Shown here: piece after piece, positions 53,136-62,199 of the stretch
Layout: each line of letters opens with the position of its first letter
Numbering within the stretch: position 1 is the first letter of the stretch
NCBI RefSeq assembly: GCF_003726095.1
Contig: NZ_CP026031.1
Location: forward strand, 5,086,001-5,150,000
Direction: 5' to 3'
Length of the DNA stretch: 64,000 bases
Source: Niallia circulans
GTDB lineage: Bacteria; Bacillota; Bacilli; Bacillales; Cytobacillaceae
Notes under the pieces: model-generated
The model's input: only the letters and a program-made list of their open reading frames with translations
What the model was told of the DNA's origin: nothing
Databases searched by the model: none
Position numbers and translations under genes: made by a program

Positions 53136-53380
53136 TCTTATAAAATGGTGTGAGAAACAAAAATAGATTTTATTTATCATTTGTCTAATTCAACAAATGA
53201 TTATTCAGCTTTAAGCATAGCCTTTTTAGTTTTGTCCCAGCCCCATCAGATGCTCCGTTACTCGATCCACAAAATACTGCCAACTTTTTCAAAATATCGC
53301 CTGCTAGTGAATTACACCATTAAAGATTATACAGAACTTTCATTTTTTTGTTAAACTTAAAATATTGAATTGGAGGTTAG

Positions 53381-53713
53381 ATGAATATGAGTATGAATGT
53401 AACGGAATTTCAGGAATGGGTAAAGGATTATTATAAAAGTAGAGGCTGGTCTGAACTAGATATATTTATTCGAATTGGCTTTCTAGCAGAAGAAACAGGC
53501 GAGGTTGCACGGGCTATAAGAGCTCTTGAAATTGGTAGAGACAGGCCAGATGAAGCAAGAGGCTCTTATGAGGAAAATAAACAAGAGTTAACGGAAGAAT
53601 TAGGCGATGTACTAGGTAATTTAATTGTAATTGCTAACAAGTACAACATTCCACTAGAAGAAGTGTTTCAGTCACATAAAAAGAAACTATCAGATCGTTA
53701 TTCTAATGTTTAG
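53381..53713 (+). CDS. MazG-like nucleotide pyrophosphohydrolase
   Basis: A 110-residue all-alpha NTP pyrophosphohydrolase of the MazG-like family that may clear abnormal nucleotides. The metal-binding acidic residues are in FLAEETGEVARAIRALE (EExxE) and ENKQELTEELGDVLGNLIV (ExxD). GGAGG precedes the start; ATG 53381, 53387 and 53393 are all possible. Single gene. Confidence 0.83.
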   Translation: MNMSMNVTEFQEWVKDYYKSRGWSELDIFIRIGFLAEETGEVARAIRALEIGRDRPDEARGSYEENKQELTEELGDVLGNLIVIANKYNIPLEEVFQSHKKKLSDRYSNV

Positions 53714-53968
53714 GAAAATAAGTGTTTTTCCTTTATAAGGAGCATTTCTTAGACTATTTCTCTTTTTAATTGGTATGCTATTAATAGGAGCGGGGGTTTA
53801 ATCCAAGAAGGATTTAAGCTCTTTTGATTTTCACTTTCTTCAAGTACTTTTATCGTCTGTAGTAAATGTCGAGAACCTTTTTATAGAACAATCGGGGAGT
53901 TTATTGAAGAAGGAATTTAAACTGTTGGTATTGAACTTAGAATATAAATATATAATGGCGTGATCCAT

Positions 53969-54106
53969 ATGATATTATACGATAAACCAATTAGAGCATA
54001 TTTACACACCGAATTAAGTGCTATTGAGGAACATGGCGGTGATCTCGTTTATCGGTTGGAAAAGGAATGCTACGATTTATTGACAAAGATAGTCAATGAA
54101 AAATGA
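53969..54106 (+). CDS. Possible small protein or gene fragment, 45 residues
   Basis: Open frame in the ~640-base gap between the MazG-like gene and the second MerR gene. The peptide (MILYDKPIRAYLHTELSAIE...DLLTKIVNEK) has ordinary protein composition and helical character, but no convincing ribosome site is seen. It may be the end of a lost gene. Nothing else in this gap can be supported. Confidence 0.3.
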   Translation: MILYDKPIRAYLHTELSAIEEHGGDLVYRLEKECYDLLTKIVNEK

Positions 54107-54358
54107 AGAATAGATACATAGAAGTAACGGGCATTCATTATCTTGCTATGGGGCAGTTAAGCTAAAGATTAAGTTTTAACTTGAATTCGAGAATCAGAAA
54201 AGATTGTTAACCATGTTAATTAAGTAAGGGAGATTTGTGTTAAAATAAGTGGAATCAGTCTGGGAAATGAGAGAGAAATCTCATGATTTTTAGTGCTAAC
54301 AATTATCCGAAAAACAATTCTGAATATTCGGAACTGTAGGGACGGAAAGGAAACAAAC

Positions 54359-55180
54359 ATGAAAGACATTTTTACAATTGGGGAAGTATCGCGACTATTT
54401 CAGTTAAAAAGCAGTGCACTTCGTTATTATTGCGATATTGGCTTACTAACACCAACTTATGTAGACCCTGTAACTGGATATCGATACTTTTCCACAGCGC
54501 ATTTTGAACGGCTCAATACAATTAAATATTTACAGACACTTGGACTATCACTGCAAGAAATACAAACCTTTGTCGATAATCGTGATCCGGTTTACTTAGT
54601 GAACCAACTACATGCTCAACGTGAAATTACACATCAAAAAATTAAAGAATTACAAGAAATTAAACAAAAAATAGATAATCGAATACAACAAATTGAAGAT
54701 GCTCTTTCACAGCAGGATATTGGAGTCGTTAAAGAACAGATCTTCCCAATACGAGAAATGGTGGTGTTACGCCAAACTATTCCAAGTGGAGCCGATTTAG
54801 AACTCTTCATTCGCAATCTTGAAAATAGCTCTAAATTACAATCGGCCGTTTTTTTAGGGAAAATTGGTATGTCAATTGCGAAGCAAAAAATAGAAAAGGG
54901 GCAATTTGATTTTTATGATGCCATCTTTTTATTATTAGAAAATGAGGCTGTAGATGAAGCGGTACAAGAGGAAATTCCGGGAGGTCTATATGTTACATTG
55001 CGCTTTCAAGGAACACACGCTGCTGCCAGTACGTATTATGAACAGCTTTTACAGTATATAAAACAAAAACACTATGAAATCATAGGCGACTCTGTTGAAG
55101 TGACACATATTGATTATGGTTTATCGAATAATACAAACAAGTTTGTCACCGAAATCCAAATTCCTGTTATAACTTCTTGA
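54359..55180 (+). CDS. MerR family regulator with GyrI-like effector domain
   Basis: A 273-residue multidrug-type MerR regulator (BmrR-like). The helix-turn-helix is FTIGEVSRLFQLKSSALRYYCDIGLLTPTYVDPVTGYRYFS, followed by a long coiled coil (~75-120) and a C-terminal effector-binding domain from ~125. The start is the ATG at 54359 after GGAAAGGA; the longer frame from 54293 adds no family sequence. The DUF554 gene follows after ~50 bases, probably co-transcribed and controlled by it. Confidence 0.87.
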   Translation: MKDIFTIGEVSRLFQLKSSALRYYCDIGLLTPTYVDPVTGYRYFSTAHFERLNTIKYLQTLGLSLQEIQTFVDNRDPVYLVNQLHAQREITHQKIKELQEIKQKIDNRIQQIEDALSQQDIGVVKEQIFPIREMVVLRQTIPSGADLELFIRNLENSSKLQSAVFLGKIGMSIAKQKIEKGQFDFYDAIFLLLENEAVDEAVQEEIPGGLYVTLRFQGTHAAASTYYEQLLQYIKQKHYEIIGDSVEVTHIDYGLSNNTNKFVTEIQIPVITS

Positions 55181-55228
55181 CCTTCAAGTTACTTGAAGGT
55201 TTATGATTATCGCAGAGGAGGTGATAAC

Positions 55229-55909
55229 ATGATTGGTACAATTGTGAATACCATCGCCATTATAATTGGTAGTGCAGTAGGTGGCTTTTTAAAAAAGGGA
55301 ATTAAAGACGAATACCAATCAGCTTTATTTACAGCAATGGGATTTGCAGCTGTCGCACTTGGTATCACCGCTGTTGTACAAAATATGTCAAATAGTGAGT
55401 ATCCTGTACTATTTATCGTAAGTTTAGCTATCGGAGGATTAGTAGGAACTATTCTCGAAATCGATGCACATTTCCAAAAGCTCGTTAATCGATTTTCGCA
55501 ATCTGATTTAAGTAAAGGCTTATCAACTGGGATTTTACTTTTTTGTATGGGTACCCTGTCTATTTTAGGTCCTATAGAAAGTGCGTTACACAATAATTAT
55601 ACTTATTTATTTACCAATGCTACCTTAGATTTGGTGACATCGATGGCGTTAGCAGTGACATATGGTTTTGGGATAGCATTTACTGCGGGAGTATTATTTG
55701 TTTGGCAAATGTTAATTTACTTATGTGCCCAATACTTAGAATCATTTTTAACGAATGCGTTAATGACGGAAATATCAATTGTTGGAGGAATTTTAATTCT
55801 AGGTTCAGGTTTATCGATTTTAGAGATTAAGGAAACTAAATCGTTAAATATGCTGCCAGCGCTGTTTATACCTGTACTTTGGTTTGTTGGATTGGTCTTA
55901 TTTAAATAA
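55229..55909 (+). CDS. DUF554 family membrane protein (YdfK/YqgA-like)
   Basis: Integral membrane protein of 226 residues with about six to seven hydrophobic segments. MIGTIVNTIAIIIGSAVGGFLKKGI, FTAMGFAAVALGITAV and CMGTLSILGPIESAL are DUF554 signatures; the function is unknown. The start is the ATG at 55229 after GAGGAGGTGAT; the longer frame from 55193 overlaps that site. It follows the second MerR gene. Confidence 0.87.
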   Translation: MIGTIVNTIAIIIGSAVGGFLKKGIKDEYQSALFTAMGFAAVALGITAVVQNMSNSEYPVLFIVSLAIGGLVGTILEIDAHFQKLVNRFSQSDLSKGLSTGILLFCMGTLSILGPIESALHNNYTYLFTNATLDLVTSMALAVTYGFGIAFTAGVLFVWQMLIYLCAQYLESFLTNALMTEISIVGGILILGSGLSILEIKETKSLNMLPALFIPVLWFVGLVLFK

Positions 55910-56180
55910 AAGAGGGCTATTAAGTTAACGTGCGCGGCTATGAATCCATACAGGTAGAAAATAACCAAGTTTTTTTAAAACTGAAACTTATATAATTTAT
56001 TCGGATTACCATAATTTTAAAATGGGTTTATAGTTACTATGAGTTTTATATTAAGCTATTTTTGATTAAACTTTTTAAAATAGCTACTGTAAGGATTAAG
56101 GTCTAAGTGTAGAAGATAGTGTGATTTTTTCACATAAACTTAAGTGGCGGTAGTTAAACAAGCCGTTAGCATAAGAATAT

Positions 56181-56218
56181 AAAAAACGGAACTCCTTTAG
56201 TTGGCAAGTTCCGTTTTT
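56181..56218. terminator. Terminator between DUF554 and the ABC operon
   Basis: AAAAAACGGAACT pairs with AGTTCCGTTTTT across ~12 bases and ends in T residues on both strands. The other ~270 bases of this gap hold no gene that I can see. Confidence 0.75.
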
Positions 56219-56240
56219 GTACATATAACAACATTAAATC

Positions 56241-57221
56241 TTAGTAAACATCCCTTCTCGTAAAGACAAGGAAGGAGATAATAATCCCGGCAAGTCCCCA
56301 AATAGATAGTACCATCAGGGAAAACGGCAGGGACATGCCTTCTATTGGCGGTATATTCCCTTGGAGATAATCTGTTAGACGCAAGTTTACCATGAAAAAG
56401 TATTTGGCTGATTCCCATGAAGAAGCGATCGAACTAATGATAGTACCAGAAATCAAGAATGCGAGCATAGCGCCCATTCCTGCTGCTGTACTTTTAATAA
56501 GGACAGAGAACATAAAGGAAAGTGTCCCTACGACAACAGACACAAACCAGCCGAGTCCAAAAATCATGAGAATGTATTGCCATTGTGGGACTAAATGGAC
56601 ATTGGCAGTATTTAATTCACCAGCCTCCACGGTAAATCCAGTTAGCACTGGTGCAGTCCATCCCGTATATCCAAAGAATAATCCGGAAATAAGATAAGAA
56701 AATAGCCCGAACATAAGTAAGATAAAGGAAACTGATAGAATAAGCGTAATATATTTGCTTAAAAGGATTTTCCAACGCCTTACTGGTCTTGTCAGCAACA
56801 GCTTAATGGTCCCTAAACTTTTTTCCGAAGAAACCATATCAGCTGAAATAATCATTACCATTAACGGTAGCAGCAGCTGGATGGAATTATCGAGAAACAC
56901 GCGCAAAAAGGTGGGAGCACCTGGATCTTGCGGGTTGATGTTATGGTCGAGATAATACTGACTTTGGTCGATGCGAACTTTTAACTGGGAGCGGAATTCT
57001 TCGGAAATCCCGCTTGAACCGATTCTGTTTTGCATATCGACAATTGATTGCTGCAGGGTGACGCGCCAGTCTGTATCGCCAATTCTTTTTTTGACATTTT
57101 CCATTTCACGATGCTGTGCATAGGTAAACATCATGATCATTATTCCGATGATAATCGTCACAACCAATAAGCGTTTACTTTTCACGAGCTTTAGCATTTC
57201 ATTATAGATGAGTTTATTCAC
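56241..57221 (-). CDS. ABC-2 type transporter permease
   Basis: Integral membrane subunit of 326 residues. A first membrane helix at ~15-35 is followed by a ~90-residue outside loop, then five more helices (ADMVSSEKSLGTIKLLLTRPV begins the cytoplasmic coupling region). This is the layout of the NatB/YhgE-like ABC-2 permeases. GTG 57221 gives a good distance to AGGAGG; the GTG four codons upstream overlaps that site. It works with the ATPase encoded just upstream. Export of a lipid, peptide or antimicrobial is possible. Confidence 0.86.
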   Translation of the reverse strand: MNKLIYNEMLKLVKSKRLLVVTIIIGIMIMMFTYAQHREMENVKKRIGDTDWRVTLQQSIVDMQNRIGSSGISEEFRSQLKVRIDQSQYYLDHNINPQDPGAPTFLRVFLDNSIQLLLPLMVMIISADMVSSEKSLGTIKLLLTRPVRRWKILLSKYITLILSVSFILLMFGLFSYLISGLFFGYTGWTAPVLTGFTVEAGELNTANVHLVPQWQYILMIFGLGWFVSVVVGTLSFMFSVLIKSTAAGMGAMLAFLISGTIISSIASSWESAKYFFMVNLRLTDYLQGNIPPIEGMSLPFSLMVLSIWGLAGIIISFLVFTRRDVY

Positions 57222-58128
57222 CGACAGAATCACCTCCTGTTAGCTCTAAGAATAGATGCTCAAGCGAAGGGATTTGCCGATTCATTTCTTTTATAGCGAC
57301 ATTGGCTTCCATCAATGAACGACTCCACTTAGAAACTTCTTCTTCTATATAGGGGGTAATCACCATTTCTTCCTGGACTGTGACAGATGGAGCAAGTTTA
57401 TTCAAGATTTCTATTCCCTTTTCTAACGGGGTAAATCGCCAAATTAATTTTTCCTTTTGCGTCAGTAAAGTATATACTGATTCAGTATGGATGATTTTAC
57501 CGTCTAAAATAATGGATACACGATCACATAAGAGCTGAATCTCACTTAATAAATGGCTGGAGACTAATACACTTAGACCTTCTTCTTTTGCCAGAAAACG
57601 AATGAACTGCCTCATTTCTCTTATCCCAGAAGGGTCTAATCCATTGGTTGGTTCATCTAGTATCAAAACTTTCGGCCTGCTTAATAATGCCTGTCCAATT
57701 CCAAGACGCTGGCGCATTCCTAGGGAATAAGTTTTTACTTTGTCATGAATACGCTCCGTTAATCCTACTAACTCTACAACTTCTGTTATTCGCTTATCAT
57801 CTGCATTTGTCAGCATTCGTGCGAAGTATTTTAAGTTTTCCCATCCGGTCAAATAAGGATAAAGCTCTGGATTTTCTACAATACAGCCTAAACGCTCCAT
57901 TGCTTTGGAAAAATCCTTTTTTACATCATAGCCGCAAATGGATATTTGACCAGAGGTAGGTTTGATTAATCCAACAAGCATCCGGATGGTTGTTGTTTTC
58001 CCAGCACCATTTGGTCCGAGAAAACCGAATACTTCTCCGCTTTTTAATTCAAAGCTAATGCCTTTAATAATAGCCCGCTTTCCGATTTTTTTCGTTAAAT
58101 GCGAAACTGATAACGTAATGTCACTCAT
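57214..58128 (-). CDS. ABC transporter ATP-binding protein
   Basis: ATPase of 304 residues with Walker A GPNGAGKTT near residue 38, Q-loop region, signature YSLGMRQRLGIGQAL, Walker B VLILDEPTNGLDPSG and the H-loop SSHLLSEI. The C-terminal extension of ~85 residues is typical of CcmA/BcrA-like exporters. The start is the ATG at 58126-58128, nine bases after GGGAGG; the ATG two codons earlier is too close. It overlaps the GDSL gene by eight bases and the permease start lies inside its end, so all three are one operon. Confidence 0.93.
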   Translation of the reverse strand: MSDITLSVSHLTKKIGKRAIIKGISFELKSGEVFGFLGPNGAGKTTTIRMLVGLIKPTSGQISICGYDVKKDFSKAMERLGCIVENPELYPYLTGWENLKYFARMLTNADDKRITEVVELVGLTERIHDKVKTYSLGMRQRLGIGQALLSRPKVLILDEPTNGLDPSGIREMRQFIRFLAKEEGLSVLVSSHLLSEIQLLCDRVSIILDGKIIHTESVYTLLTQKEKLIWRFTPLEKGIEILNKLAPSVTVQEEMVITPYIEEEVSKWSRSLMEANVAIKEMNRQIPSLEHLFLELTGGDSVGE

Positions 58129-58915
58129 TGTCATTTACCTCCCAGGAAATAAGGGATGCTACCCGTTCAGCCATAAGCTGATAGCCCTTTTTATTTGGAT
58201 GGAAATGGTCAGAATATAAATATTGCTGAACATTCTGCTGGAAAATATCATAGGTTGGAACAAAAATAGTTTGCTTATATTTAGCACATATTTCAGCAGT
58301 CGCATTATTCCAAGTGCGGACTACTTGGGAAGTTAAAGCACTATTGTCTAAATCATTAAAAGGATTATATAAGCCCATTAAATAGATGGGGGCGTCTTTA
58401 TTAATGGATCGAATCGATGAAAGTACCGCCTGCAATTGCTCGGAATAAGCTTTCATTAATTTACTTATAGAATCTTCATTGAGTTCAGATAAAGATTCTC
58501 CCCCTTGAAAAAGATCGTTCCCGCCAATGGTTATAAAGAGAAGGTCAGCATGAGTTATTTGTCTTTGTACTTCGTCTTCTTTTACTTGTTCGGCCAATTT
58601 ATCAGTCGTTAATCCTTTGATCCCATAGTTGGTAATGGTGATTTCTTCCTCTGTTTTTTCTTCTAAGGCATCAGAAAGATAACCAACATAACCCTTACCC
58701 GTATCATCACCGGTTCCACGGGTAAGGGAATCACCTAGAGCTAAAAGACGTATGCCATCTTTCTCCATTTCTTTTATTTTCTCTTCACTAGCTATTTTAG
58801 CGCTGCTTTCAGGCTGATTGTTATAGTCGATTAATACCCAGCCTAAGCCAATTAGCCAGAGTAAACAAACAATGCTTGATCCGATTAAAATCGATAATGT
58901 TATGTTTTTCCGCAA
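58121..58915 (-). CDS. Membrane-anchored GDSL-type lipase/acylhydrolase
   Basis: SGNH hydrolase of 264 residues with an N-terminal membrane helix (~6-27), so its catalytic domain is likely outside. Block I is LALGDSLTRGTGDD (nucleophile Ser), block III ITIGGNDLFQGG (oxyanion Gly, Asn) and block V YSDHFHPNKKGYQLMAE (Asp, His). The start is TTG 58915, seven bases after AGGAGG; the longer frame includes that site. First gene of the operon with an ABC exporter; it may act on a lipid or envelope ester linked to that transport. Confidence 0.88.
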   Translation of the reverse strand: MRKNITLSILIGSSIVCLLWLIGLGWVLIDYNNQPESSAKIASEEKIKEMEKDGIRLLALGDSLTRGTGDDTGKGYVGYLSDALEEKTEEEITITNYGIKGLTTDKLAEQVKEDEVQRQITHADLLFITIGGNDLFQGGESLSELNEDSISKLMKAYSEQLQAVLSSIRSINKDAPIYLMGLYNPFNDLDNSALTSQVVRTWNNATAEICAKYKQTIFVPTYDIFQQNVQQYLYSDHFHPNKKGYQLMAERVASLISWEVNDNE

Positions 58916-59071
58916 ATCATAACCTCCTATCAAATGAAATTTTTCACAAAAAAGAAGAGAAATAAACCTAGGAATGGTTTTGATTTTCTATTTTCTATTT
59001 TCCTGACTAAGTATGGAGTTATTTGGAAGGTTCCAAAGTTCCCATCGAAGGAAGATTGCGTAGAAAGAGGG

Positions 59072-59100
59072 TGCCTAAAAAATGCTTAGCTTTTTAGGCA
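59072..59100 (-). terminator. Terminator after the long YitT gene
   Basis: TGCCTAAAAA pairs with TTTTTAGGCA across nine bases. On the minus strand the stem T-run is followed by GGCACCC, so its strength is uncertain. Confidence 0.5.
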
Positions 59101-59116
59101 ATAACAAAGAGTAATA

Positions 59117-60019
59117 TTAATGAATATCTTTTTTCTTGAACCTGCCTCCGCGAACTTCCGAGATGTTGGCAACGGCAAGAAAGGCAGCAGGGTCCAACTC
59201 TTCGATAATTGTTTTAAGTTTTGCTTCTTCGAGACGGTTAATGACACAAAAAATTACTTTTTTCGTGTCACCAGTATAGGCACCTTCGCCCTTTAGATAT
59301 GTAACGCCACGCCCAAGCCTTGCCAATATCGTTTCTCCGATGATTTCTGAATGATCGCTAATAATCCAGACCGATTTTGATTCATCTAGACCAGCTATAA
59401 CAATATCAATGACTTTAAAAGCGATAAAATAGGCAATTAATGAATACATGGCCCGATTCCATGAGAAAACAAATCCAGCACTAATAAAGATGAAGACGTT
59501 AAAAAACATAATGATTTCGCCAACAGAAAAGGGGCTTTTTTTACTGAAAAGGAGAGCTAATACCTCTGTTCCATCAAGGGAGCCGCCGAAACGGAGGACA
59601 ATTCCCACGCCAATGCCGAGGATAATTCCGCCAAATACCGTTGCGAGAAGTAAATCCGATGTAAATACAGGTACATCATGTAATAATATCGTAGTAAGAG
59701 AAAGGACTGTGATGCCTAGCATAGTGGAAAGAGTAAAAGTCTTGCCAATTTGCTTGTAGCCGATGTAGAAGAAGGGAATATTGAGTAAAAAGATAAAATA
59801 GCCTAATTTCGCGCCAGATAAATGGGAGAGAATGATAGAAATTCCGACAATTCCTCCATCTAATATTTTATTAGGAACAAGAAATTCCTCGATTCCTATT
59901 CCCATTAAAATACTGCCGATAATAATGAAAAATATCCTCTTTGCTAAAACTCTTTTCGGCATAATCCTATGCTGTGGTTTTTCTAAGATAGCCTCTGTTT
60001 GAAAATGTGATGACTCCAT
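59117..60019 (-). CDS. YitT family membrane protein with DUF2179
   Basis: A 300-residue protein. Five to six membrane segments fill ~28-215 with LVPNKILDGGIVGISIILS and VLRFGGSLDGTEVLALLFSKK. The cytoplasmic C-terminal DUF2179 domain (~225-290, GRGVTYLKGEGAYTGDTKKVIFCVINRLE) is intact, unlike in the short paralogue at 24777-25349. The start is the ATG at 60017-60019 after a GGGGGG-rich site. Function unknown; some members are linked to sporulation or transport. It stands alone. Confidence 0.9.
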   Translation of the reverse strand: MESSHFQTEAILEKPQHRIMPKRVLAKRIFFIIIGSILMGIGIEEFLVPNKILDGGIVGISIILSHLSGAKLGYFIFLLNIPFFYIGYKQIGKTFTLSTMLGITVLSLTTILLHDVPVFTSDLLLATVFGGIILGIGVGIVLRFGGSLDGTEVLALLFSKKSPFSVGEIIMFFNVFIFISAGFVFSWNRAMYSLIAYFIAFKVIDIVIAGLDESKSVWIISDHSEIIGETILARLGRGVTYLKGEGAYTGDTKKVIFCVINRLEEAKLKTIIEELDPAAFLAVANISEVRGGRFKKKDIH

Positions 60020-60137
60020 CGTTAATCCCCCCAAATTCTATGTAATAATCCTGTATGGTGAAAATAGTGATAATTCTATTTTATCATAATAGTTTTGAAA
60101 TATAGCTAATCAATGCTCTGCATTTAATAACATATTT

Positions 60138-61085
60138 TTATTTAAACCATCCTTTTCTTTTGAACAATATAAACATGCCCACTCCTATGCTCACCATAAC
60201 AAATAATAGAAGGAAGTAGCCATATTTCCAGTGCAGCTCCGGCATATTTAAAAAATTCATTCCGTATAAGCCTGCTAAGAAACTTAGTGGCATAAAAATA
60301 GTTGTAATAACCGTAAGGATTTGCATAATTCGATTGGAATGATGAGAATTATAGGATAGATAACTATCCCTTATGTCTGTTGTTAATTCACGATTGGATT
60401 CAATTAGTTCACTGATTTTTAATAAATGGTCATAGATATCAGAATAATATTCTCTTTTCATTAAGAGAGCAGCCAGTTTTTCCGTATTAATCATTTGATG
60501 TAATAAATCTTTCATTGGGACGACTGTATGTCGCAAGGAAAGCAGCTGATGCCTAGTAGAAAATAATTCATCCAGCAATGCTTCCATCGTTTTATTAGTA
60601 GGATTTTCATCGATTTCTGCGAGAGAATCCTCAATTTGATAGACAATAGGAAAATAATTATCTACGAGGTGATCGAGTAGCTGATAAAGAATCGTGTATT
60701 GTGTCCATGCTGCAGTTTCCTCTTTTAGTAACATTTCTTTTACGGCATTGACTTCCACAGAGGCATGATGATGGAAAGTAACGATAAAGTTTTTGCCCAA
60801 AAAAATATTAAGCTCGTCCTTCTTCACTGTTTTAGGGTTTAAACAATGAGTGACAAAAAAGGTATAGGTTTCAAAATAATCAATTTTAGGCCTTTGTAAA
60901 TTATGAAGACAATCTTCAATAGATAAGGGGTGAAAATTAAAAGGATGATGTAATTTTTCAATTTCCTCATCGATTGGCTGATCAAAGTCAACCCAAAACC
61001 ATTCATAATCACCTGCAACTAGATCTTCAACGGAAAGATCAGTGAGTAGCTGCTTCTTTTTATTTATAGCGAGAGAATGAATCAT
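60138..61085 (-). CDS. corA: CorA family magnesium transporter
   Basis: Pentameric divalent cation channel subunit of 315 residues. The large cytoplasmic domain (~1-250) ends in a long helix that leads into two C-terminal membrane helices. The GMN filter motif is in AGLYGMNFLNMPEL near residue 276, and the end is basic (FKRKGWFK). AAAGGAG precedes the ATG. It is divergent from an OmpR-type regulator gene. Mg2+ is the likely substrate; Co2+ or Ni2+ are possible. Confidence 0.93.
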   Translation of the reverse strand: MIHSLAINKKKQLLTDLSVEDLVAGDYEWFWVDFDQPIDEEIEKLHHPFNFHPLSIEDCLHNLQRPKIDYFETYTFFVTHCLNPKTVKKDELNIFLGKNFIVTFHHHASVEVNAVKEMLLKEETAAWTQYTILYQLLDHLVDNYFPIVYQIEDSLAEIDENPTNKTMEALLDELFSTRHQLLSLRHTVVPMKDLLHQMINTEKLAALLMKREYYSDIYDHLLKISELIESNRELTTDIRDSYLSYNSHHSNRIMQILTVITTIFMPLSFLAGLYGMNFLNMPELHWKYGYFLLLFVMVSIGVGMFILFKRKGWFK

Positions 61086-61304
61086 ATCAATAACTCCTTT
61101 ATAGGTGGTGTTATTAACTAGGATAGTTCATTTTGTTAGTTTACTACAATTAAAAACCTTTTTATGCAGAAATATCGGCTGAATCGTTTGGGGTTGGTCA
61201 TTTCAAATATTTCTTCCTTTAAGCTAGCAGGAAATGAAACTTGCTCATCACATCTGCTATAATAAGTAGCAAAGAAGGAATGCTAGAAAATAGGAAGTGT
61301 TAGG

Positions 61305-62003
61305 ATGAAAATACTTGTAATCGAAGATAATGAGAGTGTTTGCTCCATGCTAGAAATGTTTTTCTTAAAAGAAGGCTATGAAGGAAAATTTATTCACAAT
61401 GGAAAAGAAGCATTAGACTTTTTCCTAGAAAATCAAGACTGGGATATTATCATTATTGATTGGATGCTGCCAGGAATGGAAGGCGTTACGATTTGCCGTA
61501 AGATTAGAGAAGTTAGTTCTGTTCCGATTATTATGCTTACCGCAAAAGACAGCGAATCAGATCAAGTGCTCGGCCTGGAGATGGGAGCAGATGATTATGT
61601 AACAAAACCATTTAGTCCGTTGACGTTGATGGCTAGAATTAAAGCGGTAACGAGAAGATATCAAAAAGAAACAATGAACCAGGGTGATGATAAGTTTCTT
61701 ACAACAGAGCATTTTAAAATAAGTAAGGAAACAAGAGAAGTCATCTACAATAATAAAGTAATGACTAATCTAACACCGAAAGAATTTGATCTACTTTATT
61801 ATTTAATCAGTAATCCAAAACAAGTTTTCACAAGGGAACAGCTATTAGATCGAGTGTGGGGCTATCAGTTCTATGGGGATGAGAGAACGGTAGATGTCCA
61901 TATCAAACGGTTAAGAAATAAGATTGGCACAAAGGAACAACCTTTTATCCATACTATTTGGGGTGTAGGTTATAAGTTTGATGAGTCAATGGTGAATGAC
62001 TAA
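61305..62003 (+). CDS. OmpR/PhoB family response regulator, orphan
   Basis: A 232-residue two-domain regulator. Receiver at ~1-120 with acidic pocket IEDNE, Asp52 in IIIDWMLPG, Thr in MLTAKDSE and Lys in YVTKPFSP. The winged-helix DNA-binding domain spans ~130-228 with LTPKEFDLLYYLISNPKQVFTREQLLDRVWGYQFYGDERTVDVHIKRLRNKIG. No histidine kinase gene lies beside it: the next gene is convergent. Its partner is encoded elsewhere or was lost. AGGAAG precedes the ATG. Confidence 0.93.
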   Translation: MKILVIEDNESVCSMLEMFFLKEGYEGKFIHNGKEALDFFLENQDWDIIIIDWMLPGMEGVTICRKIREVSSVPIIMLTAKDSESDQVLGLEMGADDYVTKPFSPLTLMARIKAVTRRYQKETMNQGDDKFLTTEHFKISKETREVIYNNKVMTNLTPKEFDLLYYLISNPKQVFTREQLLDRVWGYQFYGDERTVDVHIKRLRNKIGTKEQPFIHTIWGVGYKFDESMVND

Positions 62004-62142
62004 AGAAGAAAATTTATTTCCACTCTGCTTAAATCTGTTAAGGCTATTTGAATGAACAGCTAGAAGGAGAACATAGCGTTAACGAGAACCTTATGGAAAG
62101 CGAAATGTTTTAGGCTGGGGAAGCTTCAAGATTAAAATAAAT

Positions 62143-62180
62143 ACAAACCCAAACATCTCTGTACATTGTTTGGGTTTGTT
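62143..62180. terminator. Bidirectional terminator
   Basis: ACAAACCCAAACA pairs with TGTTTGGGTTTGT across 11 bases, between the convergent OmpR-type and CNNM genes. Confidence 0.75.
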
Positions 62181-62199
62181 TAAGTTGGTATTAAATGTT

